This document shows, piece after piece, positions 27,859 to 39,300 of a DNA stretch of 64,000 bases. Source of the DNA: Candidatus Thorarchaeota archaeon SMTZ1-45 (GTDB lineage: Archaea > Asgardarchaeota > Thorarchaeia > Thorarchaeales > Thorarchaeaceae). A program made the position numbers and the translations under genes. Location: NCBI GenBank assembly GCA_001563335.1, contig LRSL01000086.1, positions 1 to 64,000 on the forward strand, read 5' to 3'. Within the stretch, counting starts at the first letter, position 1. The number at the start of each line of letters is the position of its first letter. The notes beneath the pieces were generated by a model. That model was not told the origin of the DNA. It worked only from the letters and a program-made list of their open reading frames with translations, and made no database searches.

Positions 27859-28494
27859 CTAATCATCAGATCGTATAATCCATCTGACCAATTCAGCAAT
27901 CATCTGATTTTCATCCATAAATTGTGCTCTATAGTCTGAACGTTTGAATGCAAGTAGGACATTCTGCATTCCGGGATCAAAGCCTATGATGCTAACTGCT
28001 TTTTCAATCACATTTGGTCTAAATGCGATTGATGTTAGTAATAAAGAAACTCCAAAAAGACCAATGAGTAGGACGGGCCAAAAGTCAATCGGACGAGCTC
28101 TTGAAATCCTATCACCAATTAGAAAGACACTAAAAATTGCGAAGGCCATGAGCAGACCATCAACAATCAAACAGAGAGATTGGTATCTGTCAGTGCCATC
28201 ATCAGGATTTGCATGATTCTCGCACACTTGGATTGGCAGAACTTTCATTTCAGATGGTTTAGAGTCACCTCTAAATCGCGTGTAGGGGCTGTAGACATAT
28301 TGCCAAGAGCGTCTAAGATATTGTTTTCCAGTTTTTGCAACCTTCAGACGTACAACCTTGGTGGCCGGTGCGCCGCAAACTGGACATGTTTTAGGAAACC
28401 GTGCTTTTAGAAAATCAACTTTGACAAGTGGTTCATCAAAGTACTCTTTTCTAGGACTCAATCTCTGGGTCTCCATTTTATAGCTCTTAATCAA
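27859..28494 (-). CDS. Membrane protein with N-terminal zinc-finger-like motif
   Basis: CPVCGAPATK, CENHAN, then two hydrophobic helices. Confidence 0.6.
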   Translation of the reverse strand: MIKSYKMETQRLSPRKEYFDEPLVKVDFLKARFPKTCPVCGAPATKVVRLKVAKTGKQYLRRSWQYVYSPYTRFRGDSKPSEMKVLPIQVCENHANPDDGTDRYQSLCLIVDGLLMAFAIFSVFLIGDRISRARPIDFWPVLLIGLFGVSLLLTSIAFRPNVIEKAVSIIGFDPGMQNVLLAFKRSDYRAQFMDENQMIAELVRWIIRSDD

Positions 28495-29136
28495 ATGAGT
28501 AAAGAGTTTATCGAACAGTGCTTTTTATGGAACATCTTTATTTTCAATATCCTACAAATGAAGCTCATGTATTATGGCGAGTGTGTGTGTCTCAGAGCAC
28601 TTGAATTAGAGGACCTCGACGATATTTTGAAGCACTGGAACAACCTAGAGCTTCGTCAATATCTAAGCAGTCAGACCCCAATGTCCAGACAAGCTGAACG
28701 TCAGTGGCTGGAACGCGCGACTACTTTAGATCCTTGGCGAGATGGAGGAATGACTCTTGCTATTGAGGATAAGAAAACCAAAGAGTTTCTAGGGACTGTT
28801 AGTTTATTCACCATTTCCTCACAACACAAAGCAGCAGAGTTTGGAATTGCAATACATAACCCGGAGAATCTTAGTAAAGGCTATGGTACGGATGCAACTC
28901 GTGTTATGCTATGGATAGCTTTCCACATTCTAGGTCTTAATAGCGTTTTTCTCAGAACTCTGGATAGTAATAAACGTGCACAGAAAGCCTATGAGAAAGC
29001 AGGTTTCAAAAATGCAGGAGTGACTAGGCAAGGGGCGTTTGTCAAAGGAACTTTCCACGACGCCATCATAATGGACATCCTCAAGGAAGAGTTTCTCAAG
29101 GTATATCCTCCTGGTACTGAAGTTGGAAAACCCTAA
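28495..29136 (+). CDS. GNAT acetyltransferase (RimJ/RimL type)
   Basis: VCLRALELEDLDDILKHWNNLELRQYLS, LSKGYGTDATRVMLWIAFHILGLNSVFLRTLDSNKRAQKAYEKAGF. Start may be internal. Confidence 0.88.
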   Translation: MSKEFIEQCFLWNIFIFNILQMKLMYYGECVCLRALELEDLDDILKHWNNLELRQYLSSQTPMSRQAERQWLERATTLDPWRDGGMTLAIEDKKTKEFLGTVSLFTISSQHKAAEFGIAIHNPENLSKGYGTDATRVMLWIAFHILGLNSVFLRTLDSNKRAQKAYEKAGFKNAGVTRQGAFVKGTFHDAIIMDILKEEFLKVYPPGTEVGKP

Positions 29137-29227
29137 TTTAATCAACTAATGAAACACAACAATCAAAAAGAGGTCGAGACGTCAAGCCGCCTAATAATCT
29201 CCACAATTTCAGAAGGAGACAATACTA

Positions 29228-31231
29228 ATGTCTGAGTCAACCCTCCAAGAACGTTCAATCAATACAATCCGCTTCTTGTCCGCAGATGCTGTTCAAAAGG
29301 CTAATTCTGGACACCCTGGAATGCCAATGGGTGCTGCTGCGATGGCATACGCTCTATGGACTCGACATCTTCGTTTTAACCCAAAAAACCCAGACTGGTG
29401 GGACCGTGATCGTTTCATCCTCTCTGGAGGTCATGGGTCAATGCTACTTTATTCCTTACTATACCTGACCGGTTACGACGTCAGCATGGAGGACATCAAG
29501 GATTTCAGACAACTGGGTTGCAAGACTCCAGGGCATCCAGAGAATTTCTGCACTCCAGGGGTTGAGGTGACCACTGGACCACTTGGCCAAGGATTGGCAA
29601 ATTCAGTGGGGATGGCAATCGCTGAGGCCCACCTAGCAGCTGTTTTCAACCGAGCTGGCTACAAGATAATTGACCATTTCATCTATACCATCGTTACTGA
29701 TGGCGACCTAATGGAGGGGCTCTCATCTGAGGCAGCATCTCTTGCAGGACACCTTCGTTTGGGGAAGCTAATCCTTCTGTATGATGACAACCTCATCTCA
29801 ATTGATGGAAGCACAAATCTTACATTTACTGAGGATAGAGGAGCGAGATTCGAAGCATTTGGATGGCATGTACAACATGTAAACGATGGTAACGATGTTG
29901 ATGCTGTGGATAGGGCAATTGAGAGAGCAAAGAATGATCCACGTCCATCACTGATACTCTGTAGGACACATATTGGGTATGGATTACCAAACAAACAGGA
30001 CACAGAGAAAGCACATGGCGAGCCAGCAGGTGAGGAGGAATTGGCTGGTGCCAAGAGGAAACTTGGTTGGCCACTTGAATCAAAGTTCTATGTTCCTGAT
30101 GATGTCTTGGAATACTATCGAAATATAGGAGAAGAAGGCGCAGAAAAAGAGAGAGCATGGAATAAACGATTTGACTCTTATAGCAAGGCATATCCTGAAC
30201 TAGCAGCTGAACTTGAAAGAAGAATGAAAGGTCAACTCGTAGAGGGTTGGGATAGCGATTTACCTACTTTTGATGTAGATGATGGCCCTCTTGCAACTCG
30301 AGTTGCTTCTGGAAAGGTCATCAATGCCCTCGCACTGAAGCTTCCAGAGATGATTGGAGGCTCAGCAGATCTGACTCCATCAAACAAGACATGGATTAAC
30401 AATAGCCCATCATTCCAAGCGGATTCACCAGAGGGCAGAAATATTCACTATGGTGTCCGTGAGCATACTATGGGTGCAGCTGTTAATGGAATGGCAGCTC
30501 ATGGAGGAATAATCCCATTCAGTGGAACGTTTCTCATGTTCTCAGATTACATGCGTCCATCAATCCGATTATCAGCCTTATCCAAACATCGAAGTATCTG
30601 GGTTTTTACACATGATAGCATTGGTGTTGGAGAGGATGGACCTACTCACCAACCAGTAGAGCATCTGGCATCACTAAGAACTATTCCAGGACTTGTTGTG
30701 ATTCGTCCTGGAGATGCCAATGAAGTGGTGGAAGCTTGGAGAATATCTATTGAGCGGAGCCAAGGTCCAACCCTTATGGCATTTACACGACAGAATGTTC
30801 CTATCCTAAATCGGAATAAATACGCACCAGCAACTGGTCTGAGAAAGGGGGCATATGTACTTGTAGACCTAGGAAATACACCAGAGATTATTCTTATGGC
30901 AACGGGATCTGAGGTTCCATTGATTGTTCAAGCTGGGGAGGAACTGTACGATGAGGGAATTAGTGTACGACTTGTTTCATTCCCAAGCTGGGAGTTATTT
31001 GAGAGTCAGAATAAAGAATATCGTGATTCCGTTCTGTTACCCAGTGTAAAGAAAAGACTAGCTGTCGAAGCAGGAGTTTCACAAGGATGGAAAAAATGGG
31101 TAGGAGATGATGGAGACATTATATCAGTTGATAAATTCGGAAAATCAGCTCCTTCAAAGGTGATATTTGAGGCATATGGATTCACAGTAGAGAACATCCT
31201 TGATAGAGCGCGAAAACTACTTGAAAAATGA
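29228..31231 (+). CDS. tkt: Transketolase, full length
   Basis: [84 protein letters not shown]. Confidence 0.97.
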   Translation: MSESTLQERSINTIRFLSADAVQKANSGHPGMPMGAAAMAYALWTRHLRFNPKNPDWWDRDRFILSGGHGSMLLYSLLYLTGYDVSMEDIKDFRQLGCKTPGHPENFCTPGVEVTTGPLGQGLANSVGMAIAEAHLAAVFNRAGYKIIDHFIYTIVTDGDLMEGLSSEAASLAGHLRLGKLILLYDDNLISIDGSTNLTFTEDRGARFEAFGWHVQHVNDGNDVDAVDRAIERAKNDPRPSLILCRTHIGYGLPNKQDTEKAHGEPAGEEELAGAKRKLGWPLESKFYVPDDVLEYYRNIGEEGAEKERAWNKRFDSYSKAYPELAAELERRMKGQLVEGWDSDLPTFDVDDGPLATRVASGKVINALALKLPEMIGGSADLTPSNKTWINNSPSFQADSPEGRNIHYGVREHTMGAAVNGMAAHGGIIPFSGTFLMFSDYMRPSIRLSALSKHRSIWVFTHDSIGVGEDGPTHQPVEHLASLRTIPGLVVIRPGDANEVVEAWRISIERSQGPTLMAFTRQNVPILNRNKYAPATGLRKGAYVLVDLGNTPEIILMATGSEVPLIVQAGEELYDEGISVRLVSFPSWELFESQNKEYRDSVLLPSVKKRLAVEAGVSQGWKKWVGDDGDIISVDKFGKSAPSKVIFEAYGFTVENILDRARKLLEK

Positions 31232-31284
31232 TCAAGTCTTTCAAAGGATTTCAAGTTTTCATAAACCTTTAAACATGAGAATAA

Positions 31285-32322
31285 GTGTTTATAGGCCTTC
31301 TTATTATACCGTTGTCCCTTTTCTGTTCAACACTCCCTATAAATACTAAATTCTGGGTATATCTTGGTGATTCAGTGAATATCTATCAAAAAACATCACT
31401 TGCACTCTTTGCCCTCTTGTTGATAGGGATTGGAGTGCCACTTGCAGCCGCGCAGAGCACGGGAATTCTATACCAGTATTCCGCTGGCATTGCGTCACTT
31501 GAAACAGATGACATCGCTATCAAAGTCACAGGGAATGATCAAGCCCCACACTTTCATTGGTGGGACCCTAACAATCCGACTGTAGACTATCATGTCATGT
31601 TTGTCAGAATGTTTGAAGCGAATGACACCGATTCAAACGGAATCTTTGACAATGGAACTGACATTATGATTGGCGCTCCATTTGTCCTACCTACAACAGG
31701 TTGGGGTTTCAGTGACTTTGAAACAGTCGAGGAAGATGGAAATATTACTGAGGTGCATTTCAACTTCACAACTGAAGCTACCTTTGACCCTCGTCCAGAA
31801 GGCACAGGGGTGGACTATGGAAATCTACCAAGTCTACCAGAGTTCGATTTGGAGATTGAGGTCAGGATACACATGTATCTTGAGAGTCCAGGCGAGTTCA
31901 AATTTGACCTTATAGTCGACGGTTGGAGCTGGACCTATGAGGACTCTCTCCTAGTTCTCATGTTCACAGTGACTGAGAGTACCCATGGGCAATCTCATGG
32001 TGATACTGATCCGTCAGGATTCCATAGAACAGGAACTAAGTTCCAGTTCGAGAACGGGTACTTCGAGTATAATGAAACCGCTCTTGCAGCCAACAACACA
32101 CTGCAGGTTAGAGCCAGTTATGGTGACGCTCCAGGAGCGTATTCAGGGAATGCTGTCTATCTCTCCTTTGAGAACTTTGGTAACGAAACTCTAGAGTACG
32201 ATCCAATACTTGGTGTTCTTTCCCCCGTACCAGGGCTTGTCCTTGATCCAATGACTCTTGGACTTGTGGCTGGAGCTGCAGTCATAGTTATCTTGGCTGT
32301 TGTTCTAGTCAGGAGAAAGTAG
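31285..32322 (+). CDS. Secreted, C-terminally anchored hypothetical protein
   Basis: Signal peptide from probable GTG 31375 (VNIYQKTSLALFALLLIGIGVPLAAAQ) and C-terminal TM plus RRK. Confidence 0.72.
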   Translation: MFIGLLIIPLSLFCSTLPINTKFWVYLGDSVNIYQKTSLALFALLLIGIGVPLAAAQSTGILYQYSAGIASLETDDIAIKVTGNDQAPHFHWWDPNNPTVDYHVMFVRMFEANDTDSNGIFDNGTDIMIGAPFVLPTTGWGFSDFETVEEDGNITEVHFNFTTEATFDPRPEGTGVDYGNLPSLPEFDLEIEVRIHMYLESPGEFKFDLIVDGWSWTYEDSLLVLMFTVTESTHGQSHGDTDPSGFHRTGTKFQFENGYFEYNETALAANNTLQVRASYGDAPGAYSGNAVYLSFENFGNETLEYDPILGVLSPVPGLVLDPMTLGLVAGAAVIVILAVVLVRRK

Positions 32323-32389
32323 TACATCAGAGGAAGCGGCCAGTCTGCTTCCTCAAACCTCTTTTTGTTGTTTTAATTTCATTGGAAAG

Positions 32390-32692
32390 TTAGTTCTTCC
32401 TTTTCAGCTTTAGCAACTTGACCAGCATCACATAGTGCTTGCGAATTGTCGTTTTAGAAACGCCAATCATGTCAGTCAATGATTATTGAGTGATTGGATC
32501 CTAAGTCAGAATTGCAGCAATGTAGATTGCTGCCCCTATTATCCCACTAGCATTCAGTTCAGTGAGAATCTCCTTTGTTCTCTCATCATCCAGAATGGTT
32601 AAACACCTTATCCGGGTCTGTTCAGGAAGACAAAGTTCGGTAAGAACTTGCCTCGCTGATTGATTAATTCTTTCAAAGTTAAGTTCAGTCAT
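32390..32692 (-). pseudogene. Single-cyclin-repeat TFB-like pseudogene with two in-frame stops
   Basis: Minus frame: MTELNFERINQSARQVLTELCLPEQTRIRCLTILDDERTKEILTELNASGIIGAAIYIAAILT*DPITQ*SLTDMIGVSKTTIRKHYVMLVKLLKLKRKN; stops at 32501-32503 (TAG) and 32483-32485 (TAA). Confidence 0.75.
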
Positions 32693-32792
32693 AGATAAAC
32701 CTCTCAGGTTTAGTATATAATATGCGTGAAAAAACAGGCTCTAAGCTTGTTATATAAGGCGAAAGATTTCACAGACCGAAAGGCTTAATTAG

Positions 32793-32827
32793 TTAGGTGC
32801 CGAACTAGTTGATTAGGGTCCGAACTA
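32793..32827. promoter_or_regulatory. Direct repeat operator candidate for the MarR/flavin operon
   Basis: TTAGGTGCCGAACTA (32793-32807) and TTAGGGTCCGAACTA (32813-32827), 20-nt offset, downstream of TTATATAAGG. Confidence 0.5.
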
Positions 32828-33312
32828 ATAGGAGGCTGTCTGTGTTGGATGAACCTGAAATCAGAGAGATGTGTCTGAATCTTCTAGATACTGGGTGGCC
32901 AGCGTATCTGACAACAATTGATGATGGGGGATTTCCTCAAACACGTGCAATGTTCAATCTAAGGAATAAGGAGAGGTTTCCCAAGCTCATACCAATCTTT
33001 GATGGACACAGTTCAGACTTTATGATTCTCTTCTCAACAAATACATCATCAACAAAGGTAAGAGACATCAGGAGAAACGGTGCTGTTTCAGTTTATTATT
33101 GCAATCCTGAGAACTGGTGTGGAGTCATGTTTGGTGGAAACATTGAGATTGTTCAGGACTCCGAGCTGAAAAAAGCAATTTGGCATGAGGGGTGGGAACG
33201 GTATTACGCTGGAGGTTATGATGATCCAGATCATACTCTTCTAAGACTCATACCCACTACAGCTCGTGGATGGACTGGGAGTTCAACTTTCAAAATTGAC
33301 TTAGGTGATTAG
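32809..33312 (+). CDS. Pyridoxamine 5'-phosphate oxidase-like FMN-binding protein
   Basis: PAYLTTIDDGGFPQTRAMFNLRN, STKVRDIRRNGAVSVYYCNPENWCGVMFGGNIEIV. Likely start is GTG 32842 after AGGAGG. Confidence 0.8.
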   Translation: MIRVRTNRRLSVLDEPEIREMCLNLLDTGWPAYLTTIDDGGFPQTRAMFNLRNKERFPKLIPIFDGHSSDFMILFSTNTSSTKVRDIRRNGAVSVYYCNPENWCGVMFGGNIEIVQDSELKKAIWHEGWERYYAGGYDDPDHTLLRLIPTTARGWTGSSTFKIDLGD

Positions 33313-33314
33313 AA

Positions 33315-33767
33315 ATGATGTCACAACGAGAGGGTGGATTCTTAATTACCCAGATTCATCATCTGGGGAGAAGAGTGTTTGCAGAGCTACTGAAAAAACG
33401 TGACATTGAGATTAGTCCTGGACAAGGACGGATTCTGTTTTCACTCTGGAAAAAGGACGAAGTGCCTATCAATGTCCTCGCTAAACGAACTCTTCTGCGA
33501 AAGTCAACATTGAGCGAGCTGCTAGATAATCTTGAAGCTGCAGGACATATCAAGCGTGTTCAGTCAGAGGAGGATAAGAGAAAGACTTTGATTCGATTGA
33601 CTGAAACATCTAGAAGTCTTGAGAGAATGTACATAGAGGTCTCCGTCGAAATGACAAATCTGTTCTATAAAGGATTTACACCTGAAGAAATAGACCTGTT
33701 TGAGAAGTACCTCCGTAGAGTATTGGATAACTTGGTTGATGTGGAGTCAAGTGAGGTTGGAGAATAG
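33315..33767 (+). CDS. MarR-family transcriptional regulator
   Basis: GRILFSLWKKDEVPINVLAKRTLLRKSTLSELLDNLEAAGHIKRVQSEEDKRKTLIRLT. Confidence 0.92.
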   Translation: MMSQREGGFLITQIHHLGRRVFAELLKKRDIEISPGQGRILFSLWKKDEVPINVLAKRTLLRKSTLSELLDNLEAAGHIKRVQSEEDKRKTLIRLTETSRSLERMYIEVSVEMTNLFYKGFTPEEIDLFEKYLRRVLDNLVDVESSEVGE

Positions 33768-33792
33768 AAAAGGGTCCATTAATGCGATTGAT

Positions 33793-35277
33793 CTAATTGA
33801 ATCTACGCTTGATGATGAGAATAGACATCACTAGAGCAAAACCTAAGGTAACACCCATAGTCAAGGAAAGCAGATAGGTATCATTTGATGATTCCCATGG
33901 AGTATAGGTGGGGCTTGTTAGATTTGTAGTGATGCTGTGAGTAGTTGTTGGACCTGTTGGAGAAGTTGTTGTTGAGGTTGCTGTTGAAGAAATTTGAAAA
34001 TTGATTGGCAACGGAGGTTGAACATCCATGTTTTCTTGTGTGAATATTTCGGAGGTATAATTGTCCATTACCTCGACAAAAGCACTGATAGTTTCCTTGA
34101 TTTGACTATCTGAAAGCATCTCAGGCACCGAGGTCATTAGCTGTTCATATGCATTCACTGTGAAGTCTTCAGCAAAGAACGCAAACTTCTGCACTTCTCT
34201 TACGCGTTCGGGAAACAGTAACCACGAAATAGAATTAGAGTAACGGGCTCTAGCAGATTGGTACTTTTCTTGCGTATGAAGCCAAAGGTCCTCAATACTC
34301 TCAGGAATAAATTCAGCATACACCATTGAGGGCACAAATACTCCAACAATTGGATTTGAGCCACATGCAGTCCACATACAGTTCAAGATCCCATCATATC
34401 TTTCGTCCCCACTCACAGCAACCATTGTAGCTACAGTGTTAGGATTACATGCTTCACCGTCTATGGAGAAGTTTGCAGTTCCAAGCTCCTTATGGTGCAC
34501 ATAACGTGACACGTTCTGCATTACATGCTTTGGAGAGATGTATCCATTCATACTATATACCTCATCAAGCGCATCTAGAAGATACTGGTCTCTGCCATTA
34601 GGTCCACTTGCTGCTCCTGGAAAGATACGAGGATGATTTGCACGGGTGTCATATCCATTTATCACATACTGAACATACGCTTTCGTGTTGCTAATTTCAA
34701 AGAAAGCCCCTACCCCAAATCGATCTATAACTCCGACACAAGTAGCTATATTTCCAAGAGATGCTCGATAGACAGGACCAATTATAGAGTAGCTGTTATT
34801 TAATGCATGAGCTACGTCTGATACTGACTCAAACAGCTCTAATATTCTTTGATTTAGCAGTACGTTGCCTGTTATTGGTTCTGAACCAGCCAGTGCTGGT
34901 AAGTATGTATTCATCACTGCTAGACCTTTCTCATTAATTCCCATTGTATTTGTATTTACACCAACGTATGCATAGGTATTTGCAGTTGCAGGAGTATAGA
35001 CTGGAATATTCATTCGTTCATCAATAAGGTCCCGATTTTTCATTAAGATTGCACGACCATCTCTTGTGGCATTTCCTGTTACAATCACAGAGCTACATGC
35101 CTGATTTTGGTCTTCTGTATAGTTTATTGGGAAACTGGTTGGTAGTACTGAGTGAGTTTCCTCACAGATCAAATCTTGTTTATAATCGAGTGATATTTCA
35201 TTGATGCTCGATGTTGAAACTAAAACTATAAACAGTATACAAAGTAGAATGTTTGCGTTTCTTTTATAGCCATTCAT
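33793..35277 (-). CDS. Secreted Ntn-hydrolase/C45-like protein with Thr/Ser-rich linker and C-terminal TM
   Basis: ACSSVIVTGNATRDGRAILMKNRDL, MGINEKGLAVMNT; TATSTTTSPTGPTTTHSITTNLTS linker; C-terminal TM plus KRRFN. Confidence 0.7.
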   Translation of the reverse strand: MNGYKRNANILLCILFIVLVSTSSINEISLDYKQDLICEETHSVLPTSFPINYTEDQNQACSSVIVTGNATRDGRAILMKNRDLIDERMNIPVYTPATANTYAYVGVNTNTMGINEKGLAVMNTYLPALAGSEPITGNVLLNQRILELFESVSDVAHALNNSYSIIGPVYRASLGNIATCVGVIDRFGVGAFFEISNTKAYVQYVINGYDTRANHPRIFPGAASGPNGRDQYLLDALDEVYSMNGYISPKHVMQNVSRYVHHKELGTANFSIDGEACNPNTVATMVAVSGDERYDGILNCMWTACGSNPIVGVFVPSMVYAEFIPESIEDLWLHTQEKYQSARARYSNSISWLLFPERVREVQKFAFFAEDFTVNAYEQLMTSVPEMLSDSQIKETISAFVEVMDNYTSEIFTQENMDVQPPLPINFQISSTATSTTTSPTGPTTTHSITTNLTSPTYTPWESSNDTYLLSLTMGVTLGFALVMSILIIKRRFN

Positions 35278-35386
35278 AGCCCATCAGTTTCCTCATTGCA
35301 TTATTCACAATTAGAGAATAAAAAAGAGGCTTCTGACGCAATTTTGACAGCCACTAATAAAAGGAGATGGCATCTTTAATCATATT

Positions 35387-36178
35387 ATGGCATACAATAT
35401 ACGACATCTGACAGATGATTTAGTTGACGATGTGGTTAATATTCTTGCTAAGAATTCATTATCAAACATCACGCTGATTGCTGATTGTACTCAACTTAGA
35501 GAGTGGTGTGATGTTCGAGTATTGATACACGATGACCAAATCAATGCGATTTTCTCATTCTACAGTGATTTGGATTTCTTGGCAACAGCGTTTTGGTGCA
35601 GAGATGTCGGATCACTGCAAAAATTAATGGCAGATTATTCAGAAGAATTGGGAAACAAAGAGTTCATTGCAATCTGCACAAAGGAGCAGCTAGACCAGTT
35701 CGAAAAAGTCTGCGTTGTTCTAAAACCAATCAGAGAAAGGCAAATGATTGCTGACAGAACCACAGAATTGCATTGCGAGTGTAAATCAACACCAATCAGA
35801 CTATCTATGAAAGATGCTGAGAAGCTCAAAGAATTGTATAGACTCAGTGGTACGCCAGCATGGACCCCTAATGCCATGACCTTGGGACCTTTCTACGGGG
35901 TTGTAGATGATGATGAAATGATATCAGTTGCTGGCATTCATTATGTTACTCCCTATGGAGCAGAGATAGGTAATATTGCCACACACCCTAATCACCGACG
36001 GAAGGGATTCGCAGCCGCTTGTATCAAGGCAGTTGTCGAAGAAGTTTTGGAGAATTCCGAATTGGCAATTCTCCATTATTTTGCTGATAATCTTCCAGCT
36101 CAGAATTTGTATGAGAGAATGGGATTTAGGTACTCAAAGGCTGATCCTGTGTACTTTGTTCGAGCTGCCTGCAAGTAA
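35387..36178 (+). CDS. GNAT acetyltransferase
   Basis: AEIGNIATHPNHRRKGFAAACIKAVVEEVL, LHYFADNLPAQNLYERMGFRY. Confidence 0.9.
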   Translation: MAYNIRHLTDDLVDDVVNILAKNSLSNITLIADCTQLREWCDVRVLIHDDQINAIFSFYSDLDFLATAFWCRDVGSLQKLMADYSEELGNKEFIAICTKEQLDQFEKVCVVLKPIRERQMIADRTTELHCECKSTPIRLSMKDAEKLKELYRLSGTPAWTPNAMTLGPFYGVVDDDEMISVAGIHYVTPYGAEIGNIATHPNHRRKGFAAACIKAVVEEVLENSELAILHYFADNLPAQNLYERMGFRYSKADPVYFVRAACK

Positions 36179-36268
36179 TAATTAGTTAGCATTTGACAAT
36201 ACTCTAAGAGATGGACGAGAGTCTATCTCTTCAGTGATAAGATAAAGAGAGTCAAATATAGAAGGGGG

Positions 36269-36286
36269 GCTTATAGGAATATAAGC
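36269..36286. promoter_or_regulatory. Inverted repeat upstream of the ribonucleotide reductase gene
   Basis: GCTTATA-GGAA-TATAAGC. Confidence 0.4.
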
Positions 36287-36330
36287 AGTTCAACTTGTGA
36301 GAGAGAATCCGCCGGTGAGGAGATAATAAG

Positions 36331-39300
36331 TTGAAAGTTGAGAAACGTGATAAGAGAATAGTGGAGTTCGATGATTCCAAGATTGAGGCGGCTATAACAA
36401 AGGCATTTGAATCGATCAATGCGGACACAGGTCCTGTACGTGGTCTAACAAAGGAAGTCGTTCAGATAATTCACGAGAAGGAAAGAGATGTCATCCATAT
36501 TGAGGAGATACAAGACATTGTTGAAGACACTCTGATGCTCAGAGGTTTCACAGAGATTGCTCGACGCTATATGAAATACCGAGAGAAGCACAATGAGGCT
36601 CGGAAGATACTCCAGATGATGGGAGTTGTTGATGACCTCAAGTTTGGGCCTAATGCAGCAACCGTCCTCTCGAGATATCTTCTGAAGGATGAGGAGGGAA
36701 ATCCAACAGAAACCCCATCACAGCTCTTTCGTAGAGTTTCAGGAGCTGTGGCGAGTATCGAAAAGAAGTATGACAAGAATGCTGATGTGAGGGAATATGA
36801 CGATCTCTTCTATTACATGATGGCAAACCTTGAGTTTCTACCAAACAGTCCGACTCTCTTCAATGCAGGTACAGAGATAGGCCAGTGCAGTGCCTGTTTT
36901 GTACTACCTATTGAGGACAACATGGACTCAATATTTACTTCACTCAAACATATGGCTGTGGTTCAGAAATCAGGCGGTGGTACGGGGTTCTCATTTTCAA
37001 GATTAAGACCAGTAGGATCAACCGTTGGAACCACTGGGGGAGTGGCTAGCGGTCCAATCTCTTTCATGAGAGTATACGACACTGCAACAGAGATCATCAA
37101 GCAGGGTGGACGTCGCAGAGGAGCAAATATGGCCATACTCAGATGCGATCATCCAGACATAATGGAATTTATAGCTTGTAAGTCCGATAAGCAGACCTTT
37201 AGAAATTTCAACATCTCGGTTGCATTAACGAGTGAGTTCATTAATGCCCTACAGGGTGACAAAGAAATCAACCTTGTTGCACCTCATAATGGCGTAAAAA
37301 TTCAGAGTATACGAGCAAGAGTGATTTTCGACGCGATTGTATATAATGCATGGAGTACAGGAGATCCAGGAATAGTCTTCATCGACCGTATTAATGATGA
37401 ACATCCACTAGGTGGCGAGCTGATAGAATCAACAAATCCATGCGTATCCGGAAATACTATAGTAAGTACAGATGTTGGTCTGTTGAGTATTCAAGATGTA
37501 CCTGGGGTGATAAAGACTGCAAAGAAACTTGTTTATTGTCTTAAGACCAAAGAGGGATACCAAGTCAAAGTCACAAATGATCATCGAATACTAACGACAA
37601 CAGGGTGGAAGCAAGCTGGAGATTTGAGTAAAGGTGATTTTATTTGCCTTCAGAGTACAGAAGGAGGATTTGGTAAAACAGGGAATCTTAGAATTGGTCA
37701 AATTCTTGGGTGGTATGTTGGTGATGGTTGGAATACAGGAACTGACCAACGTGCTACTCTTGCTTTCTATGGCGATGATAAAGGTAAGTTAGCTCAGTAC
37801 TTCTGTGATATTGTAAATGAGGAGCTTGAGTCCGACTTAGTGGTCATTAAAAGCAAGAATCGTGAGGAAGTTAGATCAAGAAGAATCTTGAATCTAGTTC
37901 AAGAGTGGGGGATGGAATCAAAGGAGATATCAAATCCAATTCTCTCTTCATCTGCTGATTGCCAAAGAGGTTTCCTACAAGGGTTATTCACTGCAGACGG
38001 TTCGATTCAGGGAAAGCCTGAGAAAGGAATCTCAGTGCGACTATCGCAAAGTAATCTGGACAGTCTTCGTAGTGTACAGATTATGTTGTTGAATTTCGGT
38101 ATTGCTTCGAAAATCTATGATAATCGTCGACGAGAACAAATGCGATTATTACCTGATAGTAAAGGGGAACCAAAACACTACAAGACTAAGGCAAATCATG
38201 AGCTTGTCATATCAAAGGAGAATATTGTGAAATTCCGTGATCAAATCGGTTTTCTGTTAGAGTACAAACAGAGTCGTTTAGTCAAAGGTCTTGATTCATT
38301 GAGTATCCGTGGGCCATATAAGGAGAATTTTCTGGCTCGGTTTGAATCACTCACACCTCAATTGGAGGAAGATGTCTTTGACATTGTTGGTACTCCACAT
38401 TGTGGATTTGTGGGGAATGGGATTGTTGTGCATAATTGTGGTGAACAACCCCTGATGCCCTATGAGTCATGCGTCTTGGGAAGCATCAACCTCTCACGAA
38501 TGGTCAAAGATGGAGAGATCGATTGGTCAAGACTTGAAGAGGTCGTAAAGCTCGCGGTTCGTTTTCTTGATAATATCATCGATTTAAACGTCTATCCAGT
38601 GCTTGAGATTGAACAGGTTACCAAAGCCAATAGGAAGATTGGTTTAGGCATCATGGGATTTGCTGAGCTTCTTATTAAATTGAGAAATCCCTATGACTCA
38701 GAGAAGGGACTAGAAAAAGCCGAAGAGGTGATGTCATTCATTCGACAAAAGGCTGAGAGAGCATCAAGCGAACTTGCAAAGATTAGAGGTAATTTCGAGA
38801 ACTTCGCACTCTTGAAAAAGCGTAATAGGTGGAAACGAAATGCATCTCTGATCACTGTTGCACCAACGGGCAGTATTAGTCTAATCGCACAAACAAGCAG
38901 TGGTATTGAACCATTATTTGCAATCGCTCACAGTCGTATGCTTGCTGAGGGAATCCATCTGAGTGAAGTGAGTCCGCTATTCGAGAGAGTTGCAGTGGAA
39001 AGAGGTTTCTGGAATGACGAAATAGAGCATGAAGTCGCAAGATCAGGTTCGGTTCAACAAATTGATGGAGTTCCAGATGATATAAAACAGGTCTTCAAGG
39101 CAGCACATGAGATAAGTCCAGAATGGCATGTTAGAATGCAGGCGGCTTTTCAGAAGCATACTGATAATGCTGTAAGTAAAACTGTTAATCTGCCAAACAG
39201 TGCCACGACTGAAGATGTTGAGCAAATATTTTTGCTAGCTAATCAGTTGGGACTCAAGGGTACAACTGTATTTAGAGATGGATGTCTAGGCGGAGTTCAG

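Noticed and set aside
29683-30191. Two antisense ORFs (123 and 121 aa) in transketolase
   Set aside because: Shadow ORFs opposite a clear transketolase; Ser/Pro/His-rich composition.
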